From Cognatundibacterium griseum (GTDB taxonomy: Bacteria; Pseudomonadota; Gammaproteobacteria; Burkholderiales; Burkholderiaceae_D), in assembly GCF_014284195.1 (NCBI RefSeq), contig NZ_JACOGC010000002.1:124001-188000 (forward strand): a DNA stretch of 64,000 nt, read 5' to 3'. How positions within the stretch are numbered: position 1 is the first letter of the stretch; every line of letters starts with the position of its first letter. The position numbers and the translations under genes were made by a program. Below are positions 47,782 to 56,434 of the stretch, piece by piece. Below the pieces are notes generated by a model that ran no database searches, had not been told where the DNA came from, and saw nothing but the letters and a program-made list of their open reading frames with translations.

Positions 47782-48402
47782 ATGACAACATCATCTCTAT
47801 TTAATTGGCTTATCGTCCTTCAAGGTATCTTTGTTTTAATTGTAATTTCACTAATTTACTCCCGTTCATCGTTTCGGTGGAAAGCGAATCCCGAAATTCC
47901 CTATTTTTTTGGAGTGACTTTACTCTTCCTTGCTTTTATCGCGGACGTTTATCTTATGTATATGAGCGATCAAATGAAATTGCCACTAGGAGAAACATCA
48001 AAGAAATTTTCACATGAGCTTATTCAATTCTTTTTTGATAATCAAAAATCTTATGAATTTCAATCAAAATTTATTGAAATAGTGTTCATACCTATTGCGA
48101 TTTCTCTGATCTTACTTGGAATTGCTGGTAAAGCGGATTCTGATATGGAGCAAGAAAAACTAGGAACGAAAGAATTTGCTGATCGGTATAACAAAAGAGT
48201 TGAACAATATAAAATGCATTCTCAAAATTTGGCCGAACGTGTTCGAAACGGTGAGCGAGGCCAAGTTATGATTGATGATTTCGACAAATTGCAATATGAG
48301 AGTATTGATATAATGGAAATGCGGTTTGATCTAAGAAAATCGTTGGATCAAATAAACTCCAAATCTTTTACGAAAGAAATTTCCGACTTTACGGGAATTT
48401 AG
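47782..48402 (+). CDS. Membrane protein of unknown function
   Basis: A 206-residue protein. Hydrophobic helices lie at about 8-27, 42-62 and 98-117. They are followed by a charged, probably coiled-coil cytoplasmic tail (DSDMEQEKLGTKEFADRYNK to the end). No family is recognised. AT-rich codon use matches the rep-region genes rather than the GC-rich cyclase operon. It stands alone between an IS66 relic and a broken regulator. Confidence 0.65.
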   Translation: MTTSSLFNWLIVLQGIFVLIVISLIYSRSSFRWKANPEIPYFFGVTLLFLAFIADVYLMYMSDQMKLPLGETSKKFSHELIQFFFDNQKSYEFQSKFIEIVFIPIAISLILLGIAGKADSDMEQEKLGTKEFADRYNKRVEQYKMHSQNLAERVRNGERGQVMIDDFDKLQYESIDIMEMRFDLRKSLDQINSKSFTKEISDFTGI

Positions 48403-48546
48403 CACCAGAATTCGTTAACCAGTGGGTCAACAGATGACAGATCTGTAAGGAGTTGCCGATCCATTGGTTAAAGTGTATATCTACATTCCATATTCATTTT
48501 CGACATGATTCAAGTTAGACGATCACTGTCTCAAAGGAATTGCGCG

Positions 48547-48821
48547 TTAAACGCGCTCTTGAAGCTCTGCAATTAGTTTAATGACCTTGCTCTTATCTCG
48601 AAAACCTAGCCGATGAAAATCAACCAGCAACTGGGCGAGCATATCGTTATCGGCGTAAAAATAAGCCATGGGCACATTCAGCGTCTTCGCAATATTCGTC
48701 ATGATCTGGAGATATCCGGTACGTACATGCCACGTTCGTACTGGTTCATTCTGGCCGGTGCCGAATTCTCATCAATGCTGGCGGCAATGCCTAACGCCAT
48801 TGGTGCAATGATCGCTATTTA
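48547..48821 (-). pseudogene. XRE-family regulator, truncated and frameshifted
   Basis: The minus strand encodes ALGIAASIDENSAPARMNQY and continues ERGMYVPDIS, then a frame change. After it comes MTNIAKTLNVPMAYFYADND, then MLAQLLVDFHRLGFRDKSK and VIKLIAELQERV with a stop. This is the second half of an HTH_3/XRE regulator (YERGxxxPD, then VPxAYFYxxDDxLA). It lacks the first HTH helices, and a one-base shift lies near 48707. The protein was read directly from the sequence; no intact frame covers it. Confidence 0.7.
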
Positions 48822-49082
48822 AGAAAAATTACTCAATTAACAATCAACACACATAAGCAATTCTCAGCTCCATAACTTATTTGGTTTGAGTTCGATACGC
48901 TTCAACTCGACCAGCTATAGACCAGTCTATGCTCGACACTGAGACAAGCTTTCGGACATTCGATCTCAATTCAGAGCATATTCCTTTCCCTTAAGTTATT
49001 GAATTTTTAATAATTTTATCAGAAAAGCGAAAATGTAAAGAACTATGGGTAGTAGGTTTAATAAATTACGCTGTGTGACATC

Positions 49083-49379
49083 ATGGCCACAATTTTGAAT
49101 TACCTTCAGCAGCACGGCCCATCTCGTTCCTCTGATATTGTGACTTGGCTTACGCATGACCAAAAAATTTCCGCAGAAGCTGCGAGGAAGCGCATTTCTC
49201 AACTGCAGGAACCGCTGTTTAAGTTTCCGGTTCATCTACTCCCCAAAGGTGAAAGTTTTATATATCACGTAGACCATCGCAAGACAGAGCGATTCTGGGT
49301 TCAATTTTTGGATGCGATGCGTACAAGCCGATCTGCCTTTGGATCCACGATTGATGCCATTCTGCACGTGGTGGCTTAG
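49083..49379 (+). CDS. Hypothetical winged-helix-like protein, 98 residues
   Basis: The N-terminal half looks like a winged helix: MATILNYLQQHGPSRSSDIV, then ISAEAARKRISQL. FKFPVHLLPKGESFIYHVDH could be the wing. Proteins with this start are often longer, so this one may be a truncated gene. The downstream frame closes 40 residues later. No function is assigned. Confidence 0.5.
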   Translation: MATILNYLQQHGPSRSSDIVTWLTHDQKISAEAARKRISQLQEPLFKFPVHLLPKGESFIYHVDHRKTERFWVQFLDAMRTSRSAFGSTIDAILHVVA

Positions 49380-49468
49380 TTATCATTAAAGAACAGGATA
49401 TTCATTTCAAAGACAGGGTGGTCTTTTACAAATTACAGCACCTGCCAATGACTGCTTATACCTCAGTC

Positions 49469-49699
49469 TTAATTGTGCAACAGCTCTAATATATCAACGC
49501 CAAGTGCGATAGCCAATTTTTCTAGGCCATCAATCGAAATATTTGTAACGCACCGCTCAAGTTGCGAAACATAGGTTCGATGAAATTCGGCACGTTCAGC
49601 CATATATTCCTGACTCCAGCCACGTTCTTTACGCAAGCGCTTCAAATTTGAAGCAATACGTTGTCTCGCATTTTCATGAGGTATTTTTCTCTCTTTCAT
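49469..49699 (-). CDS. XRE-family HTH regulator
   Basis: A 76-residue single HTH_3 domain: IASNLKRLRKERGWSQEYMA, then ERAEFHRTYVSQLERCVTNI and LEKLAIALGVDILELL. The size is that of controller proteins found beside restriction or membrane-effector genes. It is divergent from the membrane-protein gene at 49887. A perfect inverted repeat covers its own start codon, which suggests autoregulation. Confidence 0.85.
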   Translation of the reverse strand: MKERKIPHENARQRIASNLKRLRKERGWSQEYMAERAEFHRTYVSQLERCVTNISIDGLEKLAIALGVDILELLHN

Positions 49700-49710
49700 A
49701 GGAAAGAGAG
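49689..49710. promoter_or_regulatory. Perfect 9-bp inverted repeat over the XRE start codon
   Basis: CTCTCTTTC (49689-49697) and GAAAGAGAG (49702-49710) flank a 4-bp spacer and include the minus-strand ATG (49697-49699). CTCTACTGT also occurs twice nearby (49718 and 49748). These are candidate operators for the XRE protein. Confidence 0.45.
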
Positions 49711-49886
49711 ATTGAACCTCTACTGTCTTTCTATCTACAGCTCATAACTCTACTGTTTTTAAATCTCATTTTCTAGTACTATGTTTCCGAGCTATTTTGC
49801 CAATATTTAATTAGCGGCGTTTAAGCTCTTTGCTTGAAGCGCTATTTCATCAATCAAGACTAAATTCTCGAGTTCAGGAAAAAGCT

Positions 49887-50501
49887 ATGCATGGGATTGT
49901 AAAAACCGTTGGCACCTCAGTATTCGGCGCGTTTGCTATTCCTGTGGCTGGAATAGCCGGTCTGGGTGCAATCGGATCATTGCTTGCATGGATATTTTCA
50001 GCGCAGAACAGGACTGGTGGCATGTTTCTGTTTTTTGTCGTTGCAAGCACGACATGTTTACTGGCAATACGCTTTCTCGCCGCGCTACATAAAAAAGCAC
50101 AAAATTTAGTCGATGATATAAATCGGCAATCGAATTTAAGCTTCAATCCAAGCAATCTCTTGGGCTATCCGGCTACGGTCTTTCTTGTATTTGATAAGTC
50201 AAATCGGAAATTGGCAGTTTGCAATAGCAGTACAGGGGATTTTCAGATACACGACTTAGCCTACCTGCTAGCCTGGCGTTACGAATGGAAGAATAAGCAG
50301 AGCATGGAGTTGTCCGGTATCGGCCGACAAATAGACGGTACAAACATGCATGCACCTTCCTTCGAGCGCGTGGAGCGGCGCGAAAGCTTCGCACTAGTGC
50401 TTGAATTGGCAAATGAAAACAATCCAGTCCTGAAATTTCCCATGAGTGAGCGTGCAGCGAAAGAATGGTGTGCAAAGCTGAATGCAATCGTCAACGGGTG
50501 A
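49887..50501 (+). CDS. Two-helix membrane protein (DUF4755-like)
   Basis: About 204 residues from ATG 49887 (GGAAAAA upstream); a TTG start at 49830 is less likely. Two hydrophobic helices lie at about 10-35 and 45-70. A cytoplasmic domain with FLVFDKSNRKLAVCNSSTGD, the conserved-looking LAYLLAWRYEWKNKQSMELS and VLKFPMSERAAKEWCAKLNA follows. This resembles DUF4755-type proteins, but the assignment is tentative. It is divergent from the XRE gene, a layout common for small membrane effectors with a repressor. Confidence 0.6.
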   Translation: MHGIVKTVGTSVFGAFAIPVAGIAGLGAIGSLLAWIFSAQNRTGGMFLFFVVASTTCLLAIRFLAALHKKAQNLVDDINRQSNLSFNPSNLLGYPATVFLVFDKSNRKLAVCNSSTGDFQIHDLAYLLAWRYEWKNKQSMELSGIGRQIDGTNMHAPSFERVERRESFALVLELANENNPVLKFPMSERAAKEWCAKLNAIVNG

Positions 50502-50601
50502 CTAAGAATAGAATTTTTTCGACAATGCTAACAATCTATCTCGCTGATCATTTGGATTTGGCATACCAAATGCCCATGGAATACACCAAAGAAAACAAGA
50601 A

Positions 50602-51654
50602 ATGAAATCGACGCTAAAACTCACCTTGATCGTAGCAACTCTTTCTCTCACAGCATGCGGTGGCGGATCGACTTCGGCACCAAGCAATCCACCTGTAAGT
50701 CAAACGTGCGCTAACGGCGCTGCCGATTGGCCGACTTGCACTCCAGCAGTGACGCCAGCAAATTTGCAAAAAGAAGCGCCTGCACCAACGTATGCTTCTG
50801 GCTCTGTGCAATTACAAGTGTATAGCGAGCTGGCGGCAGTTCGCCAGGCACTTAAGCTTGGCCCCTTATATCAAAACGTCAAACTGGATTTGTCTACATC
50901 GAACCATGCTGGTTTTATCGACGTAAATATCGACACCAATCCTACTGCATTCAGCCACAGTGAAGATGCCGCGTTACCTGGATTTACAGGAGTGACTCCG
51001 GCAGATCGCGGTGTATTTGCAGGGTATGGAAATGCGGTTGCTGAAGACGTTGTGAGCAATAACTACAGCGGTGCAATTCAGTCTCCTGTCCAAGCTTTGT
51101 TGGGTAGCGTGTATCACCGTGCATCGATCTTGGGACAATGCTTCAAAGATGTTGGCATCGGGTACAGAAATCACGTAACACCAATTGGCGTGATTATTAA
51201 TCCAGTCGTCATTAACCTGGGCTATCAGACAGGCTGTCAAACCAATGCATCGGATTTTACTTACAGCTATCCAATGGCAAATCAGACCAATGTGCCGCTG
51301 TCGATGGTTCCAGAAGCTCCGCTGCCATTCACTGATATGCCTAAAGATCAGTTCGGTAATTTTGATTGGAAAAATGGTACGTCTTACCCGATCACGATTG
51401 GCGTGGCCGCTGGCTCGGTATTGATAATGGACAGTATGACTGTAACGGAGCAAGGTTCGACTGCCGCTTTGGATATGCGGGTGTTAACTGCTGCGAATGA
51501 CGCGAATAAATTCTTGGCTTCTTATCAAATCACGTTTGTAGGCAAGTCCCCATTTAAACCATCGACAACATACAACGTGCTTTTCAAAGGTGCTTCGAAT
51601 GGCAGGGCATTTACCAAGTCATTCACGATATCGACAGCAGCAAGTAATAACTGA
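50602..51654 (+). CDS. CAP/SCP-domain lipoprotein
   Basis: A 350-residue protein. The lipoprotein signal ends in the lipobox SLTAC (about residue 19), so it should be membrane-anchored outside the cytoplasm. After a short linker, a CAP-type domain appears: YSELAAVRQALKLGPL, NHAGFIDVNI, HSEDAALPGFTGVTPADRGV, and GYGNAVAEDVVS. The His and Glu positions of CAP proteins are recognisable. The C-terminal region (260-350) is beta-rich. The target is unknown. It is an unusual cargo gene in a defence island. Confidence 0.7.
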   Translation: MKSTLKLTLIVATLSLTACGGGSTSAPSNPPVSQTCANGAADWPTCTPAVTPANLQKEAPAPTYASGSVQLQVYSELAAVRQALKLGPLYQNVKLDLSTSNHAGFIDVNIDTNPTAFSHSEDAALPGFTGVTPADRGVFAGYGNAVAEDVVSNNYSGAIQSPVQALLGSVYHRASILGQCFKDVGIGYRNHVTPIGVIINPVVINLGYQTGCQTNASDFTYSYPMANQTNVPLSMVPEAPLPFTDMPKDQFGNFDWKNGTSYPITIGVAAGSVLIMDSMTVTEQGSTAALDMRVLTAANDANKFLASYQITFVGKSPFKPSTTYNVLFKGASNGRAFTKSFTISTAASNN

Positions 51655-51747
51655 TTTGAATGGAAATTTAATTTTATTTCTTTATGCGGAAAAGTTGCTT
51701 GTCAGAGTATCGTATCAGTAACTGCCGATTGAGATAAGGCGATTTAT

Positions 51748-52356
51748 ATGCGAAAAATTATAGCCCTGGATGCCGACGGTGTTCTATTGGATTATCACGC
51801 TGCTTATCGTCATGCCTGGGAAAAAGCATTCGGTGTGCTACCAGAATTGCGTGATTCTGAGGCGTATTGGCCCATAGACCGATGGGATGTTCAGAAGCTG
51901 TCTGGCGCAGAGTTAGCGAGTTTTCGAGCCTGTTTTGATGAGGAGTATTGGGCAAATATTCCTCCCATTTCTGGGGCTGTTGCCGCCTGCCAGGATTTGT
52001 CTGACGCAGGTTATGAATTGGTCTGTGTATCCGCAATTGAATCTCAATTCGAAACGACTCGACTAAAGAACTTGCAGAACTGCGGTTTTCCCATTACGCG
52101 GGTCGTTGCAACGGCAAATTCTTCGGACGATGGCATCAGTCCGAAAGCTCAAGCACTTCAGGTGCTTAATCCACTGGCCTTTGTCGACGATTTTGCGCCG
52201 TATCTCCTTGGTATTCCAGGGCACATTCATAAAGCTTTAATTTTGCGCGAGCCGAACGGAAGCCCAAATGTTGGTGAAAATCTTGCTTTAGCTGACTCTC
52301 GCCATGCAGACCTTATGGCATTTTCCTACTGGTGGATTGTACAAGCGAATAATTAA
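51748..52356 (+). CDS. HAD-superfamily hydrolase
   Basis: A 202-residue protein. HAD motif I is IIALDADGVLLDYH (nucleophile Asp and acid Asp two residues on). A helical cap follows. LVCVSAIESQ fits motif II, the Lys lies in DDGISPKAQALQV, and the acidic motif IV is LAFVDDFAPYL. All catalytic elements are present. The substrate is unknown. It stands alone, with a 90-nt gap after the CAP lipoprotein gene. Confidence 0.82.
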   Translation: MRKIIALDADGVLLDYHAAYRHAWEKAFGVLPELRDSEAYWPIDRWDVQKLSGAELASFRACFDEEYWANIPPISGAVAACQDLSDAGYELVCVSAIESQFETTRLKNLQNCGFPITRVVATANSSDDGISPKAQALQVLNPLAFVDDFAPYLLGIPGHIHKALILREPNGSPNVGENLALADSRHADLMAFSYWWIVQANN

Positions 52357-52554
52357 CTTAATAGCATGGGAGCGGATGGATTTTCTTGCGTTGAATCTTT
52401 TAAGCGTTAGTCTTTACTGAAAATTCCGGACACACTCCTCCTGGGCTACTCAGTGCCCAAAAATTACAGGATGATGAAATGTTATCTGTTCATTTCGATC
52501 AAAATATAAATACAGTTTGAATCAACGCAGGCAGGCAATCAATCGGCCAGGTAA

Positions 52555-53010
52555 ATGTTGAAAATATTTATCGACACAGAATTCACAGATTTCATTGACA
52601 CTCATTTGATGAGTCTTGGCATGGTCACGGAATCAGGGAAGGAGTTTTATGCCGAGGTTCCGTATCCAGATCACCTTTGCTCTTCCTTCGTCAGAGAAGC
52701 AGTCATTCCTTTATTGAGGAAAGAGCCGCAATACATTTTTTCAGTTGATGAATTGTGCGAACGCATGCTGGAGTGGCTGTCAGCGGTGCGCAGGAATAAC
52801 GAAGATGTTGTGATCTGTTTCGACTATCAAACGGACTGGTGTTTATTTGCTGATGTGCTCAATTACTCAATTCCAGAATGGTGTAGACCACGCTTGATTT
52901 CACATCAAATTAATGAAGTTTTACGATATGAATTTTACCAAAAAAATCGTCTGCCCTTGCATCATGCTTTATATGATGCAAGGGCTAACCGCTATGCCTT
53001 CTGTGAGTAA
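52555..53010 (+). CDS. DEDD-type 3'-5' exonuclease-like protein
   Basis: A 151-residue RNase-H-fold protein. Exo I is KIFIDTEFTDF (Asp and Glu), Exo II fits VVICFDYQTDW (Asp), and Exo III is LPLHHALYDARANRYAF (His and Asp, DEDDh type). It resembles small exoribonucleases of the Rv2179c-like group. All four acidic residues and the His can be placed, so activity is plausible. Its role in the island is unknown. Confidence 0.72.
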   Translation: MLKIFIDTEFTDFIDTHLMSLGMVTESGKEFYAEVPYPDHLCSSFVREAVIPLLRKEPQYIFSVDELCERMLEWLSAVRRNNEDVVICFDYQTDWCLFADVLNYSIPEWCRPRLISHQINEVLRYEFYQKNRLPLHHALYDARANRYAFCE

Positions 53011-53502
53011 AGAAATAGGTGGCAATACACCCAGAATACTGGTGAAAGTATTGCTTTAGAAAATTCTTACCATGCAGGTCTCAATAAGTTTTCGGTTTGA
53101 TGGCTTGCGCATTCGAGTATTTGATTTCGTACATAAGTGCGTGTGGTTTTTTTTTGATTTGAATCCTATTGACGTAGTTATTCACAAAAAAATACGCTAC
53201 TTGTTTTTAAATACTTGAAGGCTACTTGAATAGCTACTTGCAGAACCAATCCACTCGCTAGAAAGTCGCGCCAATCAAGGATTGAGGGTAATTCATCGCT
53301 GATTTTTTGAGATTCATTCAGCATTTGCTTGAGTGTATTTCAGCGGAAATTTGAGCGCGTTTCATCGTTGGTAAATTCGCAAATTTGTTGTGAAAACCTT
53401 TGTGTTTGCTTGCTTTTAGCACGATTCTAGGTTTTGGGAGTCTTTCAGCGAACGTAATTTTTACTTATCCACAGACTTAGCGACTGTCATTTTCGAATGA
53501 AA
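53011..53502. other. 492-bp stretch without genes before the integrase
   Basis: No credible coding sequence, RNA or clear terminator was seen. The sequence is moderately AT-rich and lies between the convergent exonuclease and integrase genes. Confidence 0.5.
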
Positions 53503-54723
53503 CTAAGCCTTGGCCAAGAAAGGAATAACGGTAGCTCCTGCGCACAAACCATCCAAATAGTCTGCCCATCTTTGCATCATCTCTCGCCGTGCCGGCAGGT
53601 GAGCGGTTCGGTTATATGCGCGACCGTTGGGATCTTTCACTGCATGGGCAAGTTGATGCTCAATTAGGTCAACGCGCTCGCCTAATACTTCATCCATGAT
53701 CGTGCGCGCCATTGCGCGAAATCCATGGCCTGTCATGACATCTTTGCTGTAGCCCATGCTACGGAGAGCTGCATTAATTGTGTTCTCGCTCATTGGGCGT
53801 TCTTCTGTGCGAATTGATGGGAAAACGAATTTTCGCGTTCCGGTAAGTTTATGAACGGATCTTAATATTTCGACCGCCTGCGTGGAAAGGGGAACAAGAT
53901 GGTCAACTCCCATTTTCATTTTGCTGCCTGGAATGCGCCATTCTGCATTGTCTAGATCAATTTCTTGCCACTCTGCCGCTCTCAATTCACCTGGGCGCAC
54001 AAATACCAGTGGGGCCAGCTTTAATGCGGCCATCGCATAGGCATGCCCGGTGTACGCGTGTATTGAACGCATGAGTTCACCTGCCTGTTTGGGTTCTGTG
54101 ATGGCCGCATAATGAACTTTGACCGCAACAGAAATTGCGCCTTTGAGGTCTGCTGTGACATCACGTTCGGCCGCACCCGTTGCGACCGCATAGCGGAACA
54201 CTTGCCCGCAGACTTGCTTAACGCGATGAGCTGACTCAATCGCACCTCGGTTTTCTATTTTCTGGATTGCTGCCAATACGTCGCGTGGGGTGATTTCAGA
54301 AATCGCCATTTTGCCAATTTGTGTGAACACGTGATTTTCTAGCCAAGTGGTGATTTTCTCTTGCGTGCTTTCGGCACGTGATGCAGCAGTTTTTTCTAGC
54401 CAGGAGCGGGCGACTTTTTCAAAGGTATGGTTAGCGGCGGCGATCTTCGCGATTTTGTCTTCACGTTTTGCTTGCCCAGGGTCTTTTCCATCAGCCAGTA
54501 GCTCACGTGCTTCTTCGCGGCGCTTACGTGCTTTGGCAAGCGAGACCTCTGGGTAGACTCCCAGTGCTAGCGTTTTCTGCTTATCCGCATAACGGTAATT
54601 GAAGCGCCAATATTTTCCAGCAGCTTTAACAAGTAGGAGAAGCCCCTGGCCGTCGGTGTATTTGTCACCAGCAGGTGATCCCGTGTGTTTAACTTGTCGG
54701 ATGAATGTATCGGTTAACGCCAT
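53503..54723 (-). CDS. int: Tyrosine integrase of the tRNA-Leu island (P4 type)
   Basis: A 406-residue phage-type integrase. The N-terminal DUF4102-like domain starts MALTDTFIRQVKHTG and includes DGQGLLLLVKAAGKYWRFNY. The core-binding domain is around EKVARSWLEKT. The catalytic part has KLAPLVFVRPGELRAAEWQE (Arg), MTGHGFRAMARTIMDEVL (HxxR-type box) and LIEHQLAHAVKDPNGRAYNR (His and Tyr). I chose ATG 54723 rather than an upstream start 39 bases earlier. It reads away from the tRNA and lies about 180 bases from it, next to putative arm sites. Confidence 0.93.
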   Translation of the reverse strand: MALTDTFIRQVKHTGSPAGDKYTDGQGLLLLVKAAGKYWRFNYRYADKQKTLALGVYPEVSLAKARKRREEARELLADGKDPGQAKREDKIAKIAAANHTFEKVARSWLEKTAASRAESTQEKITTWLENHVFTQIGKMAISEITPRDVLAAIQKIENRGAIESAHRVKQVCGQVFRYAVATGAAERDVTADLKGAISVAVKVHYAAITEPKQAGELMRSIHAYTGHAYAMAALKLAPLVFVRPGELRAAEWQEIDLDNAEWRIPGSKMKMGVDHLVPLSTQAVEILRSVHKLTGTRKFVFPSIRTEERPMSENTINAALRSMGYSKDVMTGHGFRAMARTIMDEVLGERVDLIEHQLAHAVKDPNGRAYNRTAHLPARREMMQRWADYLDGLCAGATVIPFLAKA

Positions 54724-54735
54724 GTTGCACCCCAG

Positions 54736-54798
54736 TGTTGGTACCTGAAATCCAGGATTCAAAGAATACCAACACAGATACCATCAAAATGTTGGTAT
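54736..54798. repeat. Integrase arm-type repeats, right end
   Basis: AATACCAACA lies at 54765-54774. A degenerate copy, GATACCATCA, lies 12 bases on (54777). Inverted copies TGTTGGTA lie at 54736 and TGTTGGTAT at 54790. The direct pair has the same sequence and period as at the left end of the island. Confidence 0.65.
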
Positions 54799-54831
54799 GT
54801 CATGATATCGGGTGCAATAGCTTGAGACAAC

Positions 54832-54863
54832 AAAAAACCCGCTATGCGTGCAAACATGCGGGT
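54832..54863 (-). terminator. Terminator now downstream of tRNA-Leu (island-supplied)
   Basis: On the minus strand a six-bp stem ACCCGC/GCGGGT is followed by T6, about 36 bases past the tRNA CCA. It lies inside the island, so it replaces the original terminator stranded at 16197-16223. Confidence 0.7.
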
Positions 54864-54898
54864 CTTGAGTCGATTTGATACTGTTTTAAACTAGTGCT

Positions 54899-54983
54899 TG
54901 GTGCCGAGAGCCGGAATCGAACCGGCACGCCTTGCGGCGCGGGATTTTGAGTCCCGTGCGTCTACCTATTCCGCCATCTCGGC
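54899..54983 (-). tRNA. tRNA-Leu (anticodon CAA)
   Basis: An 85-nt tRNA on the minus strand. The acceptor stem GCCGAGA pairs with TCTCGGC, and the encoded 3' end is ACCA. The anticodon stem CGGGA/TCCCG encloses loop CTCAAAA, giving anticodon CAA (codon UUG). It has a long variable arm, typical of class II tRNA-Leu, and a T-loop with TTCGATT. It is the leuX equivalent, a well-known integration site for islands. Its 3' part carries the 17-bp att repeat. Confidence 0.96.
54905..54921. repeat. attR-side 17-bp direct repeat within tRNA-Leu
   Basis: Identical to 16241-16257. It covers the acceptor-to-T-arm 3' part of the tRNA gene, as usual for P4-type integrases. Confidence 0.85.
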
Positions 54984-55063
54984 AACGCATCAAGAGATTA
55001 TGACAGGAGACGGCGAAGAATGCAATATCCGCCGTTTGTCAGGTCGTGCTGGATTGCTTGTTG

Positions 55064-56434
55064 TCAGATGATTTTTTTTTGCAGGAAGGCCAGATACAGC
55101 CAGAGTGTGACTGCAGCCAAGGCGATGCTGATGGTATTTGCGAACCAGAATCCGGTTGCACCATGCAGTTCTGCCGGGATGATCTGAGGAGGATTGAGTC
55201 CGATCAGGTATCCTCCGCCAAGTCCGCAGCCCCACAGCGAGAAAGCATATAGCAGGGTTGGGATGACCGTAATTTTATAGGCCCTCAGAATGAACGCGAC
55301 GACCACCTGAATCGCATCAAAAATCTGATAAAAGGCAATAAATCCAAATAGCGGAATTGCTGCTGCAATGATCGTTTCATCGGGGGTATAAGCATGCAGT
55401 ATGTCGGATTTTTTATACCAGATGATCAGCGCAAGAGGGAGTGCAAAACTGATTGCAAGCAGTATGCCGGCGTGGCTGATTTGCCTGGCTTTTTGTGTTT
55501 CTCTGGCGCCGATAGCTTGCGCGACCAGAGTGCTGGTTGAGCTGGCAATCGACAATGGCAGCATGTAGAGGATTGTGCCGAAATTGGCTGTCAACTGATG
55601 GCCTGCTACTGCAACAGCGCCAAGCCTGGCAATGAACAGTGCCATGAATGCGTAGGCGGTTACTTCGATGAGATAGCTGAATCCCATTGGAATTCCTAAG
55701 TGCAGCAGCGCTTTGAGTGATGGCCAGTGCGGGGGTACCCAGCCACTGCCAAACAGGGTGAATAATTGATAGTACCGAACCCGGTGCAGTATCAGCCAGG
55801 CTGTGATCAGCATCAGCCAGGAGATGCACGTCGTTGCGATAGCACAGCCCGGGCCACCCATTGCTGGAATACCTAAACCGCCGAAAATAAATAAGGTGTT
55901 CAGCGGTATTTTTAATGCCAGAGAGATGAGCTGTATCGCCATCACCATTTTGGTTTTTCCAACGGCATTATTCAGGGCACTGTAAATCCGGAATCCGAGT
56001 GTTGCCGGTAAGGCGCAGGCGAGAATCCCCAGATACAGTGTTGCCTTGCTGTTCAGCATGCTGTCTGCCTGGGCGATATTCAGCAGCGGCTGAGGATGAA
56101 GCAGAATGCCGCAACCAATTAATGCGAGAAATAGCGCCAGCCAGACTGCCTGTTTGACCTGGCTACCGATTTCCCGGAATTCTCTGGCACCGAACAACTG
56201 ACCAATAATCGGGGAGATGGCTTGCAGAACCCCATTGAGCCCGACAAAAATACTGACATAGATAGACACACCGAGAGACAGGGCTGCCAGGTCTGTGGCA
56301 GAGAATCGGGAGGTCATCGCGGTGTCGATGACGCCATTCGCAACGACGGCAAGCTGGCCAATCAGCATCGGCCAGGCAATACCGGTAATCCGTCGTGCAT
56401 GCTGTAAAAAAACGGAGGCTGATGCCGGAGACAT
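55064..56434 (-). CDS. MATE-family multidrug/Na+ exporter
   Basis: A 456-residue inner-membrane protein with about 12 hydrophobic helices. Family marks are GIAWPMLIGQLAVVANGVID and TAMTSRFSATDLAALSLG in the first repeat. GHQLTANFGTILYMLPLSIA and STLVAQAIGARE come at the start of the second half. It exports cationic drugs with Na+ or H+ exchange; the substrate is unknown. Its ATG overlaps the stop of the upstream ArnT-like gene by one base. Confidence 0.92.
   Translation of the reverse strand: MSPASASVFLQHARRITGIAWPMLIGQLAVVANGVIDTAMTSRFSATDLAALSLGVSIYVSIFVGLNGVLQAISPIIGQLFGAREFREIGSQVKQAVWLALFLALIGCGILLHPQPLLNIAQADSMLNSKATLYLGILACALPATLGFRIYSALNNAVGKTKMVMAIQLISLALKIPLNTLFIFGGLGIPAMGGPGCAIATTCISWLMLITAWLILHRVRYYQLFTLFGSGWVPPHWPSLKALLHLGIPMGFSYLIEVTAYAFMALFIARLGAVAVAGHQLTANFGTILYMLPLSIASSTSTLVAQAIGARETQKARQISHAGILLAISFALPLALIIWYKKSDILHAYTPDETIIAAAIPLFGFIAFYQIFDAIQVVVAFILRAYKITVIPTLLYAFSLWGCGLGGGYLIGLNPPQIIPAELHGATGFWFANTISIALAAVTLWLYLAFLQKKII

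Larger units (their letters stand above)
16241..54921. mobile_element. tRNA-Leu-integrated genomic (defence) island, about 38.7 kb
   Basis: It is bounded by 17-bp direct repeats. The right copy lies within an intact tRNA-Leu(CAA) gene. A tyrosine integrase is the first gene inside the right end. Repeats resembling integrase arm sites occur inside both ends. A second terminator sits inside the right end, and the likely original one is left outside the left end. Cargo is a type I R-M/RmuC/Druantia III block, a Pycsar-like operon, a BREX relic, a Rep/AlpA/recombinase module and several IS remnants. Composition varies strongly within it, so it was assembled from several sources. Confidence 0.85.

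Noticed and set aside
16241-54921. CRISPR array or cas genes, expected because of the CARF domain
   Set aside because: No regularly spaced repeats and no Cas-like proteins were seen; the CARF domain here belongs to a sigma-54 activator.
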